A DNA stretch of 64,000 nt from assembly GCF_014762745.1 (NCBI RefSeq), contig NZ_JABURJ010000052.1, positions 28,517 through 92,516 of the forward strand. Direction: 5' to 3'. The stretch comes from Kangiella sp. GTDB taxonomy: Bacteria > Pseudomonadota > Gammaproteobacteria > Enterobacterales > Kangiellaceae. The position numbers and the translations under genes are program-made. Position 1 is the first letter of the stretch. Each line of letters begins with the position of its first letter. Shown piece after piece: positions 63,446-64,000 of this stretch. The notes below the pieces were generated by a model, which was not told where the DNA came from, searched no databases, and saw only the letters and a list, made by a program, of their open reading frames with translations.

Positions 63446-63625
63446 ATGGTTTACAACAAAAAAAGCACTCAATGGTTGAGCAAAGCATGCCTTTATATCG
63501 GTATGGGAGCACTGATAACGATTGTAGCCATCCAATGGAATCAATCGGTACCAGAGATAGAGGTTCTAAACTCGCTAGAGACAGTAAATAAGCTCCAGTT
63601 GACGATTAAGAGTTTCTTCAAGTAA
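63446..63625 (+). CDS. 59-residue membrane peptide at the end of the ABC operon
   Basis: AAGGAG 7 nt before ATG 63446. Basic N-terminus, one span (CLYIGMGALITIVAIQW), then a polar tail. It follows the permease by 32 nt. Unknown function, perhaps a transporter accessory. Confidence 0.7.
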   Translation: MVYNKKSTQWLSKACLYIGMGALITIVAIQWNQSVPEIEVLNSLETVNKLQLTIKSFFK

Positions 63626-63981
63626 TTGCTAAAACCTTACTTGGCAAAGACAGTTAAGTGATTCAAAAGGAAGGGCAGATATCCTGCTCTTCCTGTTATT
63701 ACATCGAAAACACACAAAACACATCTGATTAAAACTTGTACAGTATTGATGGCCTGTAGCCTACATAAGCTGATAAATAGCTTGTTTATTGTACAAAAAA
63801 TCCCTCTACTGACAAATTCCTCCTGCAAAAATTGTTGACAGTTAAGCATCGTTATATTGCTTGCTTATAAGTAGAAATTATTGATAGTATGCGATTTATA
63901 AGTGGTATGACGTCTTACCGTCTTCCGTTTACTTTTGTTAATAGTGAACAGTTAATTCCTATCGATGGGGGAAGGAATTGT
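63626..63981. other. Gap after the ABC operon
   Basis: No gene supported. A hairpin AGGAAGGGCAG (63668-63678)/CTGCTCTTCCT (63684-63694), with one wobble pair, could terminate the ABC operon, though the T-run is weak. A TTGACA lies at 63835-63840 without a well-placed -10. Confidence 0.5.
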
Positions 63982-64000
63982 ATGAAAAATACAGGGTTAA
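63982..64000 (+). CDS. Start of a gene cut by the window end
   Basis: ATG 63982 preceded by GGAAGGAATTGT; only MKNTGL is visible. Possibly a signal-peptide start. Confidence 0.4.

Overview
The window looks like chromosome from a marine-type gammaproteobacterium, most likely of the Kangiella kind. That placement is inferred from gene content and order, not from a search. The supporting signs are smpB-ratA-rnfH, the nudF-yqiB-cpdA-parE-parC order with tolC and waaA nearby, the efp/epmA/epmB trio, a one-piece tmRNA encoding the tag ANEDNYALAA, and a full set of Shine-Dalgarno-led genes at moderate GC.

Layout. 1-4.5 kb: a divergent locus with an M20 carbamoyl-amino-acid hydrolase on one side. 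On the other side is a packed operon of a secreted anchored protein, an SSS symporter, a 40-residue membrane peptide and a carbamoyltransferase that lacks ATCase aspartate-binding residues. 4.7-10.2 kb: a long asparagine synthetase, an AT-rich Sel1-repeat gene, a MarR regulator and the glutathione-dependent formaldehyde pair frmA-frmB.

10.2-18.8 kb: an accessory island. It is bounded by two copies of the norB 3' end, each with its own terminator (left copy a fragment, right copy the intact gene). It holds a possible membrane toxin/immunity pair and a complete type II-C CRISPR-Cas system: a 27-repeat array, cas2, cas1, cas9 (1052 aa) and a divergent tracrRNA. Each repeat ends in an extended -10 promoter motif, so crRNAs are probably made one by one.

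18.8-24.2 kb: nitric oxide handling (quinol NO reductase, RIC/YtfE repair protein, NnrS, a DUF454 protein, NsrR). A control region carries FNR-type and NsrR-type boxes. 24.2-29.5 kb: a Na+/Ca2+ exchanger and two c-di-GMP enzymes. 29.9-32.7 kb: copper nitrite reductase with a fused cytochrome c, a NirV-type FGE-like protein and a Sco protein. NirK makes NO and NorB reduces it to N2O, so the two loci form a partial denitrification path.

33-49 kb: tmRNA, a PP2C/FHA/Ser-Thr-kinase operon, a LysM lipoprotein, smpB, ratA, rnfH, waaA, tolC, pcm, nudF, yqiB, cpdA, parE and parC. 49-55 kb: an AhpA/Smp-like protein, serB, a FimX-like degenerate GGDEF-EAL receptor and a PilZ protein. 55-60 kb: epmB, efp and epmA (EF-P and its lysylation), then nudC. 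60-64 kb: a YeiH-type exporter and a YtrA-type GntR/ABC transporter operon with a clear palindromic operator and a small membrane peptide at its end.
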